Origin: Hymenobacter negativus | GTDB lineage: Bacteria; Bacteroidota; Bacteroidia; Cytophagales; Hymenobacteraceae | DNA: 64,000 nucleotides | Reading direction: 5' to 3' | Assembly (NCBI RefSeq): GCF_017571495.1 | Contig: NZ_JAGETZ010000022.1 | Coordinates: 32,240 to 96,239 of the forward strand | Shown: positions 49,044-57,185 of the stretch, piece after piece | How positions within the stretch are numbered: the stretch's first letter is position 1 | How the letters are laid out: the number at the start of each line of letters is the position of its first letter | Made by a program: the position numbers and the translations under genes | Notes under the pieces: model-generated | What the model was told of the DNA's origin: nothing | Seen by the model: only the letters and a program-made list of their open reading frames with translations | The model's database searches: none

Positions 49044-50045
49044 ATGAAAATTGCTGTCGTGGGTGCCACCGGCCTGGTGGGCACCGAGATGTTGAAAGTG
49101 CTGGCCGAGCGTCAGTTCCCCCTCACCGAGCTGCTCCCCGTAGCTTCGGCCAAGTCGGTAGGTCAGTTTATTGAATTTCAGGGTAAGCAGTTCCCCGTGG
49201 TGAGCATGGACGACGCCATTGCGGCCCGTCCCGACATCGCCATTTTCTCGGCTGGCGGCTCAGTTAGTAAGGAGCACGCGCCGCGCTTCGCCGCCGTGGG
49301 CACCACCGTTATCGACAATTCCTCGGCCTGGCGCATGGACCCCACTAAGAAGCTGGTGGTGCCGGAACTGAACGCCAATACGCTCACACCGGAGGATAAA
49401 ATCATTGCTAATCCGAACTGCTCTACCATTCAAATGGTGGTGGCTCTGAACGACTTGCACAAGCGCTATCAGGCCCGCCGCATTGTGGTGAGCACCTACC
49501 AAAGTGTTACCGGTACCGGCAAAAAAGCCGTGGACCAGCTGCTGGAAGAGCGCGCCGGCCAAACCGCCAGCAACCCCGCCTACCCGCACCCCATCGACCT
49601 GAACGTGCTGCCGCACATCGACGTGTTCGAACCCAACGGCTACACCAAAGAGGAACTGAAGATGGTGAACGAGACGAAGAAAATCATGGGCGACGACAGC
49701 ATTCGCGTCACGGCCACTTGCGTGCGCATTCCCGTGGTGGGCGGCCACTCGGAGTCCATCAATGTAGAATTTGCTGAGGAATTTGAGCTCGCCGATGTGC
49801 GCGAAATCCTGGCCAACACGCCCGGCGTGGAGCTGGTGGACGACCCTGCCGCCAACCATTACCCCATGCCCAAAGACAGCCACGGCAAAGACGCCGTGCT
49901 GGTGGGGCGCCTGCGCCGCGACGAAACCCAGCCTAAAACTCTCAACATGTGGGTAGTAGCTGATAACCTGCGCAAAGGTGCTGCCACCAACGCTGTACAG
50001 ATTGCCGAGTACCTGGTGAGCCAGCAAGTGCCGGCAGTTGGCTAA
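49044..50045 (+). CDS. asd: Aspartate-semialdehyde dehydrogenase
   Basis: A 333-aa cytoplasmic NADPH enzyme that makes aspartate semialdehyde from aspartyl phosphate, feeding Lys, Thr and Met synthesis. The dinucleotide motif is VVGATGLVGTEML. The catalytic Cys126 is in ANPNCSTIQM, with the later His in VGGHSES. KKLVVPELNANTL and VSTYQSVTGTGKKAV are family marks. ATG 49044 is chosen; the ORF can be lengthened only by a TTG. It feeds Hom of the met block 35 kb away, but no riboswitch or repressor site is seen here. A terminator follows 20 bp after the stop. Confidence 0.97.
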   Translation: MKIAVVGATGLVGTEMLKVLAERQFPLTELLPVASAKSVGQFIEFQGKQFPVVSMDDAIAARPDIAIFSAGGSVSKEHAPRFAAVGTTVIDNSSAWRMDPTKKLVVPELNANTLTPEDKIIANPNCSTIQMVVALNDLHKRYQARRIVVSTYQSVTGTGKKAVDQLLEERAGQTASNPAYPHPIDLNVLPHIDVFEPNGYTKEELKMVNETKKIMGDDSIRVTATCVRIPVVGGHSESINVEFAEEFELADVREILANTPGVELVDDPAANHYPMPKDSHGKDAVLVGRLRRDETQPKTLNMWVVADNLRKGAATNAVQIAEYLVSQQVPAVG

Positions 50046-50065
50046 AAGCCAAGCCCGGAAAACGC

Positions 50066-50107
50066 AAACGGCCCCGGCGGAGCAGCAATGCCCGGCCGGG
50101 GCCGTTT
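50066..50107. terminator. Terminator after asd
   Basis: Perfect 13-bp stem aaacggccccggc with its complement, 16-nt loop and a T run. Confidence 0.85.
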
Positions 50108-50264
50108 GGCATACGGAAAAGTCGGATGCCAGCATCAAAATGTATACTGGTCAGCACAGGTATTACGTTGCAAAAATGTGTGGGCAGTGAGGCAACCACT
50201 TAGCTTGGCGGTGCATCTGCTCCCATGTCCGGCCGTAGTTGGCGGCGGGCAGTTTTGCAGAACG

Positions 50265-52247
50265 ATGATGCGAGTAATACGCGGTTTTTTTCTGAGTTGG
50301 CTGGTGCTGTTGGTGAGTCAGGTACAGGTTTGGGCCCAGGCCCCAGCCACGTTGCGGGGGCGGGTAATTGACGCCGAAACCCACCAGCCCATTCCGAATG
50401 CGCAAGTCGGAGTGGCCGATAACCGTATTGGAACCAGTACTAACGACGACGGGCGCTTTGCCCTGAACATTCCGGCAGCCTATGCCGAAGGAAAACTGAC
50501 GGTGGCCTTGCTGGGCTACAAAAACCATAGCCAAAAGCTGCCACCGCTGCCCGGCCCAGAGCTGCTGATTGAGTTGAAAATTGTGCCAGCCGCGCTGGGC
50601 GAAGTGCAGGTATCGGGCTCGGTGTTGGGCATTGTGCGCGAGGCGGTGGCCCACATTCCGCAGAACTACCCGGTGCGGCCCACGCGGCTGGAGGGCTTCT
50701 TTCGGGAGTCGGATAAGGAGCTGGACAAGGGTCAGTACCGCTACTTGGGTGAGGCCGTGCTGAAGGTGCTGAAAGCGCCCTACACGCAGCCGAAGGAGGA
50801 TGGTGAAATTGTGATTGAGCAGTCGCGTAAGGTCGATTTGCTGATGCAGAACAAAACCAGCATGTTGCAGGAGGGGTGGTATGCCGGGCCGTTTATTCCC
50901 CATCGGTTCGATTTTGTGCACAACCGGCTGGCTTTTATCAACGAAGACGACTTCAAACACTACGAGTATAAGCTGGCCGACCTCACCACCTACAACGACC
51001 GGCCAGTGTTTGTCATCACCTTCGGGCCAAAGGCGAATGATAAAAGCGCCGACTTTGAAGGCCGGATGTACATCGACCAGCAGAGCTACGCTTTTTTGGC
51101 GGCCGAGTGGCACCGGACGCCGGCCGGCATCCGGCATGAGTTCATGAACTTCGATGCCGAAGAGCGGGCATATCGCATTGACTACCAAATGTACGCCGGG
51201 CGTTGGCACGTGAAAAGCGTGTGGTACAATACCATAGGCAAGGGGCTGATGGGCGGCCGCCTGCACCACCTGAGTGAGTTTCTGACCACGGCCATCGACA
51301 CCACCCAGCGCCCCGCCCCGGAGTACATCGAAAAAGCGCAGTTCCGCGACGTATTCCGGCAAAATGCCGTGCGCTACGATTCGGCCTTTTGGAAAAATTA
51401 CACCACCCTGCTGCCACCGGAACAGCTGCGCCACGCCCTGCGCGACCAGGACCGCCAGCAGCAAGCCGAGCAGCTGTTTGCCGCGCAGGGGGCCCCGGCC
51501 AGCAAAGCACCGTCGAAGGGACTTTTCTGGGAGGTGCTGGGGCGGCTGCGCGCGGGGCCTTCGGGTGGCCTGCTGGCCCTGGATGCCACTGCGGCTGATA
51601 TTAGCCTGAGCTTCGCGCCGGAGAGTTCAGCATTTCTGGCGCAGGCGCAGCGCCGCACGCCGGCCAGCACCATGGCGTTCAGCAACAGTAACCTTTTCAA
51701 CGGCAATTTCCAGGTTGACTTCACCAAAAAGCTGTCGGCCTACTACAGCATTCGCAAAGTGCGGGGCGACTTTCAGGGCTTGGGCATGGAAATCGGGGCC
51801 ACTTATGAGCACAACTTCAACCCGCGTCACCGGCCCATCATGGGCCGCATAGGGGTGGCCTATTTTACGCAGCGGGTGGGCTACAGCTTTGGCACTTTCG
51901 ATAATACCGACAAGGGCCTGCGGGTAGTTGGCACCAAGCTGAACGCCGACGAAATCAGCGTGGCCGTGCAGAAGTTTACCGAAGGCTGGATGCCGCGGCT
52001 GGGCCTTGGTGTGGAGGTATCGCACCATCTCGAAATAGTGGCCGATGCGGGCCTGCTGCTGCCCTGGCGCACCCGCAGCGAGCTGCATCTGGCTGAGGAA
52101 AGCGGCTTTTTCCTCTTCCGCAACGAGGTTGACCTGGCTTTGCCGGCCGCTGGCGCCACGGTGTTGGTCAACAATGCGCCGGCCGCCGCGCCGTGGTCGC
52201 TGGGTCGGCCGGTGCTTACGGTGGGCATTCTCTACCGGCTGCTGTAG
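50265..52247 (+). CDS. CarboxypepD_reg-like outer-membrane-associated protein, paralogue 1
   Basis: A 660-aa exported protein. ATG 50265 (with a second ATG three bases later) gives a signal peptide ending VWAQAPA. Residues about 25-105 are a CarboxypepD_reg-like domain (RGRVIDAETHQPIPNAQVGV). Then come IVREAVAHIPQNYPVRPTRLEGFFRES, DFEGRMYIDQQSYAFLAAEWH and a beta-rich C-terminal half that looks like a small barrel (FQVDFTKKLSAYYSIRKVRG ... ATYEHNFNPRHRPIMGRIG). The layout matches the C-terminal half of the erythromycin-esterase fusion at 16-19 kb. A tandem paralogue follows after 66 bp. Function unknown. Confidence 0.8.
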   Translation: MMRVIRGFFLSWLVLLVSQVQVWAQAPATLRGRVIDAETHQPIPNAQVGVADNRIGTSTNDDGRFALNIPAAYAEGKLTVALLGYKNHSQKLPPLPGPELLIELKIVPAALGEVQVSGSVLGIVREAVAHIPQNYPVRPTRLEGFFRESDKELDKGQYRYLGEAVLKVLKAPYTQPKEDGEIVIEQSRKVDLLMQNKTSMLQEGWYAGPFIPHRFDFVHNRLAFINEDDFKHYEYKLADLTTYNDRPVFVITFGPKANDKSADFEGRMYIDQQSYAFLAAEWHRTPAGIRHEFMNFDAEERAYRIDYQMYAGRWHVKSVWYNTIGKGLMGGRLHHLSEFLTTAIDTTQRPAPEYIEKAQFRDVFRQNAVRYDSAFWKNYTTLLPPEQLRHALRDQDRQQQAEQLFAAQGAPASKAPSKGLFWEVLGRLRAGPSGGLLALDATAADISLSFAPESSAFLAQAQRRTPASTMAFSNSNLFNGNFQVDFTKKLSAYYSIRKVRGDFQGLGMEIGATYEHNFNPRHRPIMGRIGVAYFTQRVGYSFGTFDNTDKGLRVVGTKLNADEISVAVQKFTEGWMPRLGLGVEVSHHLEIVADAGLLLPWRTRSELHLAEESGFFLFRNEVDLALPAAGATVLVNNAPAAAPWSLGRPVLTVGILYRLL

Positions 52248-52313
52248 GGCCACCCGAACGTAAAAGGCGACCCTGCACACCTGCTTAAACCCGTTCTAAA
52301 AACCACTAGCGTT

Positions 52314-54272
52314 ATGCGTTACATTGGGTTGTTAGTTCTGCTGATAAGCTTTGCAGCCGATGCGCTGGCGCAAGGCGGTGGTGTGCTGCGCGGCCGGGTC
52401 TTTGATGCCGAGACTCACCAACCCATTCCGAATGCGCAAGTCGGAGTGGCTAATAACCGCATCGGGACCAGCACCAATGAGGATGGGCGCTTTGCCCTGA
52501 ACATCCCGGCGACCTATGCCCAGGAAAAACTGACAGTGGCCCTGATTGGCTACCGCCCATACTCCCAAGCGCTGCCGCCGCTGCCCGGACCGGAGCTGCG
52601 CATCGAGCTTCGGCTGGCGCCGGCTTCGCTGAGCGAAGTGCAGGTGACGGCCTCCGTGGTGGGCATTGTGCGCGAAGCGGTGGCCCGCATTCCGCAAAAC
52701 TACCCGGTGCGGCCCACCAGGCTCACGGGCTTCTACCGTGAGTCGGACCACGACGAGGTGGGCCAGGCCCGTTACCTGGTAGAGGGGCTGCTGGCAGTGT
52801 TTAAGGTGACGTACCAGCGGCGTACCGATGCCGGCGATGTGCAGATTCAGCAATCGCGCAAGATGGACTTGCGGCCGAATAAGGAACTGGTGCACATCGA
52901 CTGGGCAGGCGGGCCGTTTATTCCGCATATGGGCGATTTCGTGCACGTGCGGTCGCAGTTTATTGACCCCAGTCATTTCCGCGACTACGATTACCGGCTG
53001 GCGCCCGGCAGCAGCTACGCGGGCCGGCCGGTATACGTCATCACCTTCGCTCCGAAGCCCGGTAACCAACGGGCCGATTTTGAGGGCCGGATGTACATCG
53101 ACCAGGACACCTATACTTTTCTGGGAGCCGAGTGGCGCTACACGCCGGCCGGCCTCCGCCATTCGCCCAATGCGGCCGACTCGCGGGCGCTGCGCGTAAG
53201 CTACCAGCCCTACGCCGGCCGCTGGCACCTCAAAAGTGTGTGGTGGCAAACCAAATTTCGCCACCCGGTTTGGGGGGATATTAACTACTTCGGTGAATTT
53301 CTGACCACGGCCATCGATACAGCGCAGGCCCCGCCGCCCACCTATATGGAGCGGGCGCAGTACGAAGACGTATTTCTGCGCAATACCGTGGGGTATGATT
53401 CGGCCTTCTGGCGCGGCCAAACCACGCTGCTGCCTCCCGAGGCCCCGCAAAAAAGCCTGCTCGACCAGCGGCGCCAGCAACTAGCCGACTCACTTTTCCG
53501 ACCCAAGCCTGCCACTGATAGCACCGCTGCCGTAAAAAAGGAAGGCTGGCTTGGACAGCTTTTTGACCGGTTTCACTTTTGGTCGGCGGTGGGCACCTGG
53601 CCGCTGGCGGTACCGACGGCGAGCCTGGCGGTGGCGTATGCCCCGGCTGGCTACGGCTTCCGAATGCAGGCCACCAACGAGGTAGCCGCGCAAAGCCTGA
53701 CGGTGTTGTACCGCATCGGCTACCAGGTCGACATCACCCGGAAGCTGGCGGTGCGCATGGCCACCCAGCGCCTGTACCGGCAGTTTGGCGACGACGGCTG
53801 GGATGGCTGGGAGGCTGGCCTGAGCTATCAGCACAACCTCAACCCGCGCCGCCGGCCGATTTATGCCCGCGCGGGCCTGGGCTACACCCGCCAGACCGTA
53901 GGCCGTAGCCTCGGTACCTTCGAAAACCCCGATGACGGCCTGCGGGTGGTTGGCAAGCACCTCGGGGCCGACAAGCTGAGCGTGCAGATTCAGTCGGTAA
54001 CGTCGGCTGTGCAGCCCACCGTGGGCCTGGGCCTGGAGCTGAGACACCTTATCGAACTGACCGCCGACTTGGGCTACCTGCTGCCGCTGAGCACCCGCTC
54101 GCAGCTGCAAGTGAGCGAGGAAAGCAGGTTTTCACTATTCCGCAGCACGGCCGCCATCCCGCTGCCCGCAGCCGATGTGAGCCTGCGCGTGAACGACCAG
54201 CCCACCACCACCGTGCCGTGGCAGCAGCAGCACTGGCTGCTGAGCATCGGCGTGATGTTCCGGATGCGATGA
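52314..54272 (+). CDS. CarboxypepD_reg-like outer-membrane-associated protein, paralogue 2
   Basis: A 652-aa protein with signal peptide (MRYIGLLVLLISFAADALAQ) and the same architecture as its upstream neighbour: CarboxypepD_reg-like domain (RGRVFDAETHQPIPNAQVGVA), IVREAVARIPQNYPVRPTRLTG, DFEGRMYIDQDTYTFLGAEW, then a barrel-like C-terminal half (YQVDITRKLAVRMATQRLY). The two genes share almost unchanged DNA blocks (for example around 50390-50420 and 52425-52455), so the duplication is fairly recent or maintained by conversion. They lie 66 bp apart and probably form an operon. Function unknown. Confidence 0.8.
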   Translation: MRYIGLLVLLISFAADALAQGGGVLRGRVFDAETHQPIPNAQVGVANNRIGTSTNEDGRFALNIPATYAQEKLTVALIGYRPYSQALPPLPGPELRIELRLAPASLSEVQVTASVVGIVREAVARIPQNYPVRPTRLTGFYRESDHDEVGQARYLVEGLLAVFKVTYQRRTDAGDVQIQQSRKMDLRPNKELVHIDWAGGPFIPHMGDFVHVRSQFIDPSHFRDYDYRLAPGSSYAGRPVYVITFAPKPGNQRADFEGRMYIDQDTYTFLGAEWRYTPAGLRHSPNAADSRALRVSYQPYAGRWHLKSVWWQTKFRHPVWGDINYFGEFLTTAIDTAQAPPPTYMERAQYEDVFLRNTVGYDSAFWRGQTTLLPPEAPQKSLLDQRRQQLADSLFRPKPATDSTAAVKKEGWLGQLFDRFHFWSAVGTWPLAVPTASLAVAYAPAGYGFRMQATNEVAAQSLTVLYRIGYQVDITRKLAVRMATQRLYRQFGDDGWDGWEAGLSYQHNLNPRRRPIYARAGLGYTRQTVGRSLGTFENPDDGLRVVGKHLGADKLSVQIQSVTSAVQPTVGLGLELRHLIELTADLGYLLPLSTRSQLQVSEESRFSLFRSTAAIPLPAADVSLRVNDQPTTTVPWQQQHWLLSIGVMFRMR

Positions 54273-54345
54273 AAGCGCGGCGGTTACGTATGGGCGAAGG
54301 CTATTTAGAAATTCAGAATAGCTTCAATCTTTTCCATCCGAAACT

Positions 54346-54957
54346 ATGCCCCATATTAAGCTGCCCGCCGAGTTCTTTCAGCGCCCCGACCCGTTGCAAA
54401 TTGCCCGCGACCTGCTTGGCAAGCACCTCTATACCAACATTGATGGCGTCGTTACAGCTGGCCGTATTGTGGAAACCGAGGCCTATCGACACGAAGGCGA
54501 CCACTCCCTCACGCTGCACCTGCAACGCAAGCGCCAGCAGGCGCGGGGCCTGCACGTAGCCGGCGGCCACACCTACATCTACACCGTCTACAATCGCTAC
54601 GCGCTGTTCAATATCGCCACGTACGACGCCGCGCACCCCGATGCCGTGCTCGTCCGGGCCATCGAGCCAACGATTGGAATCGACGAAATGCTGCGCCGCC
54701 GGGGCATGGCCGAAGTCAAGCGCAGCCTCACCGCCGGACCCGGCGTGATGAGCCAGGCGCTGGGAATCACGCCGGCACTTACGGGCCAGCTGGTGACAGG
54801 AGAGGCCATCTGGTTTGAGGACCACGGCGAAGCAGTTGCAGCCGCCGACGTGGTGGCTAGTGCGCGCGTGGGGCTGGAGTACGCGGGGGCGGAGGCCGCC
54901 GGCCTACCATGGCGGTTCCGGCTGAAGGACAGCAAGTGGACTAGCCCGGCGAAGTAG
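54346..54957 (+). CDS. Alkyladenine (3-methyladenine) DNA glycosylase, AAG/MPG family
   Basis: A 203-aa DNA repair enzyme that removes alkylated purines. The catalytic Glu is in RIVETEAYRHEGDHS, the intercalating region in GGHTYIYTVYNRYALFNIAT, and VLVRAIEP and TAGPGVMSQALGI are standard family blocks. The stretch between ETEAY and YIYTVY (HSLTLHLQRKRQQARGLHVA) differs from the usual SHA-R-T-RN-MF pattern, and the usual IYGM reads VYNR, so substrate range may differ. Length is normal. It follows the CarboxypepD_reg paralogue by 73 bp, unrelated in function. Confidence 0.9.
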   Translation: MPHIKLPAEFFQRPDPLQIARDLLGKHLYTNIDGVVTAGRIVETEAYRHEGDHSLTLHLQRKRQQARGLHVAGGHTYIYTVYNRYALFNIATYDAAHPDAVLVRAIEPTIGIDEMLRRRGMAEVKRSLTAGPGVMSQALGITPALTGQLVTGEAIWFEDHGEAVAAADVVASARVGLEYAGAEAAGLPWRFRLKDSKWTSPAK

Positions 54958-55042
54958 CCCGGGCAGCGGCTAGCACAGCAAATCCGCAACCTGGGCCAAC
55001 CGAAGTGGTTACGAGAGCCGCTTGCTTATGGCGCGTCGGCTT

Positions 55043-55096
55043 ACTGCCCCTGCGGTGCTTACTGCCCCTGCGGTGCTTACTGCCCCTGCGGTGCTT
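55043..55096. repeat. 18-bp tandem repeat, three copies
   Basis: Unit actgcccctgcggtgctt at 55043-55060, 55061-55078 and 55079-55096, with a partial fourth (actggcccttgcc). The GNAT stop lies inside the last complete unit on the minus strand, and every unit carries an in-frame TAA. The repeat is in the 3' region of the GNAT gene and the gap after the glycosylase. Confidence 0.9.
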
Positions 55097-55562
55097 ACTG
55101 GCCCTTGCCAGCTGGGTAGGGGTTTTCCTTCTTCATTTCGAGCCAACGTTCGGGCCGGTCCAGCGGCTCGTAGCCGAAGCGCTGGTAGAGCGTGTGCGCG
55201 TCGAAGGTGGCGAGCAGGTGGCGGCGCAGGTTTTGTAAGTCGGGGTGGGCCAGCATCTGTTTCACCAGCCACTTGGAGAGGCCATGGCCCCGGTGCTCGG
55301 GCAGCACGAATACATCGCAGAGCCAGGCAAAGGTGGCGCGGTCCGTCACCACACGGCAGAAGCTGGCGAGGTGGCCATCGGGTGCGTAAAGGCCGAAATT
55401 GAGAGAGTTAGCAATGGCCCGTTCCACGGTGGCCAGCGGAATGTTTTTGGCCCAATAGGAGTCCTCGCTCAGCCAGCGGTGAATGGCGGCGACATCAAGC
55501 TGGGCGGGGTCGGTGCTGAGGGTGTAGCCCGAAGGGTGGGCGGCAGTGAAAAAGGAAGACAT
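55095..55562 (-). CDS. GNAT-family N-acetyltransferase
   Basis: A 155-aa acyltransferase using acetyl-CoA. The acetyl-CoA loop is seen as LCDVFVLPEHRGHGLSKWLVKQML, with the late TLYQRFGYEPLDRPERWLE block usual in small GNATs. The start at 55562 (MSSFFTAAHPSGYTLS) fits. The last codons (NPYPAGKGQ then TAA) run into the 18-bp tandem repeat. Close relatives act on many amines and amino acids; the target cannot be told. Single gene, convergent with the glycosylase, 122 bp from the divergent PQQ dehydrogenase. Confidence 0.9.
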   Translation of the reverse strand: MSSFFTAAHPSGYTLSTDPAQLDVAAIHRWLSEDSYWAKNIPLATVERAIANSLNFGLYAPDGHLASFCRVVTDRATFAWLCDVFVLPEHRGHGLSKWLVKQMLAHPDLQNLRRHLLATFDAHTLYQRFGYEPLDRPERWLEMKKENPYPAGKGQ

Positions 55563-55683
55563 AGGGCAGTGGATATCAGAAGTGGCTGCAAGCTACTATC
55601 GCGCTGGGTTGGCATCCATTGTCGACCGGGTTTCGTTACTCCAATTACAGTTCCTTCATTGTTTGTTCATTCTAATCCTTCTC

Positions 55684-57084
55684 ATGATGAAAACATTACG
55701 CATTGCGGCACTGGCCCTTCTACTCGGAGCCGGTTGCCAGCCGGCAGCCCGGGCCCAGGCTCCGGCCCTGACCACTTTCCCGGTGGGCAGCACCACGGTA
55801 ACGGCTTCGGCTTTGGCCAGCAACCTCAACACCGTTTGGGAGCTGGTATGGGGCCCGGATAATTTCCTCTGGATGACTGAGCGCGGCGGCCGCGTCAGCC
55901 GCGTAGACCCCGCCACCGGGCAGGTGCTGCCACTACTCACCATCCCGGACGTGACCCAGACCGGCGAAAGCGGGCTGCTGGGCCTGGCCGTGATGGCGAC
56001 GCCCACGGCCGGTACGTACTGGGTTTTTGTGGTGTACAACTACACCGACCAGCTCATTCTCAAGGAAAAGCTGGTGCGCTACACCTACGCCAACGGTGCT
56101 TTGAGCAGCCCAACGGTGCTGCTCGGCAACATCAGCGCCACCACCACGCACAGCGGCTCGCGTCTGCTGCTGCTGGCCGACGGCACCCTGCTCATGACCA
56201 CCGGCGATGCCCAGCAGCAGCCCCAGGCGCAGAACACTTCCTCGCTCAACGGCAAGATTCTGCGCCTGAACCTCGACGGTACCATTCCGGCCAACAATCC
56301 CATTGCCGGCAACCCCCTATACACCTTCGGCCACCGCAACCCGCAGGGCCTGCTGCAACTGGCCGATGGCCGCATCTACAGCTCGGAGCACGGCCCCAAC
56401 AACGACGACGAAATCAATAAGATTGAAGCCGGCCGCAACTACGGCTGGCCCAACGTGGAAGGCCTCTGCAACCTGCCCGCCGAAGCCACCTTCTGCGCTG
56501 CCAACAACGTGCGCGAGCCCCTCACTACCTGGACGCCCACGGTGGCCCCGGCCGGCCTAGCGTATTACGACCACCCTGCCATTCCTGGCTGGCGCGGCAG
56601 CCTGCTGCTAGGCACGCTGGGAGGCAGCCGGCTCATGCAGCTCACCCTGGATGCCAGCGGCCTGACCATTCCCACCCGCACCGATTTTCTGTCTGGTTTT
56701 GGCCGGTTGCGGGCCATCTGCGTGTCGCCGCAGGGCAAGGTATATATCGGAACCAGCAACCGGGATGGACGCGGCCTCCCGGCCGCTACCGACGACCGGA
56801 TTCTGGTGCTGGAAAACCGGGCGTATGTAGCCACGGCCACCGTGGCAGCCCAAAAGCTGGCGTTTGAACTGTTTCCCAATCCGGCCCAGCGGCAGGCTAC
56901 CGTCCGGCTGGCAGCTCCGACCCAGGTTCTGACTGTGCGCGACTTGCTGGGCCGCACCCTGCTTCGGGTGCAGCCCACAGGCCTCACAGCCACGCTGGAC
57001 CTGGCTGGCCTGCGAGCCGGCACCTACCTGGTACAGGCCGACGGCCCGATGGGCCGCAATACCCAAAAGCTCACAATAGAATAG
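55684..57084 (+). CDS. PQQ-dependent sugar dehydrogenase (sGDH-type) with T9SS tail
   Basis: A 466-aa exported enzyme. ATG 55684 gives a signal (MMKTLRIAALALLLGAG) with a nearby Cys. Residues about 45-375 form the soluble glucose dehydrogenase propeller: WELVWGPDNFLWMTERGGRVSRVDP, the catalytic His156 in THSGSRLLLL, GHRNPQGLLQL and SSEHGPNNDDEINKIEAGRNYGWPN, where PQQ and calcium ligands lie. Residues about 395-466 are a type A T9SS domain (ELFPNPAQRQATVRLAAPT ... GLRAGTYLVQA). It probably oxidises an aldose at the surface or outside the cell. A strong terminator follows, shared with a convergent gene. Confidence 0.92.
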   Translation: MMKTLRIAALALLLGAGCQPAARAQAPALTTFPVGSTTVTASALASNLNTVWELVWGPDNFLWMTERGGRVSRVDPATGQVLPLLTIPDVTQTGESGLLGLAVMATPTAGTYWVFVVYNYTDQLILKEKLVRYTYANGALSSPTVLLGNISATTTHSGSRLLLLADGTLLMTTGDAQQQPQAQNTSSLNGKILRLNLDGTIPANNPIAGNPLYTFGHRNPQGLLQLADGRIYSSEHGPNNDDEINKIEAGRNYGWPNVEGLCNLPAEATFCAANNVREPLTTWTPTVAPAGLAYYDHPAIPGWRGSLLLGTLGGSRLMQLTLDASGLTIPTRTDFLSGFGRLRAICVSPQGKVYIGTSNRDGRGLPAATDDRILVLENRAYVATATVAAQKLAFELFPNPAQRQATVRLAAPTQVLTVRDLLGRTLLRVQPTGLTATLDLAGLRAGTYLVQADGPMGRNTQKLTIE

Positions 57085-57130
57085 CTTGCAAGGCAGGACA
57101 GCCAGCGCGAGGATTGGGTATTTTCCATAA

Positions 57131-57160
57131 AAAAGAGCCGGCAATTTTGCCGGCTCTTTT
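57131..57160. terminator. Bidirectional terminator
   Basis: Perfect 14-bp stem aaaagagccggcaa with its complement between convergent genes (PQQ dehydrogenase and the first T9SS adhesin-like gene). Confidence 0.9.
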
Positions 57161-57185
57161 CATTTGCGAAGCTACTTGAGGCGTG

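Noticed and set aside
55043..55096. CRISPR-like array
   Set aside because: Units are directly adjacent with no spacers and no cas genes are present.
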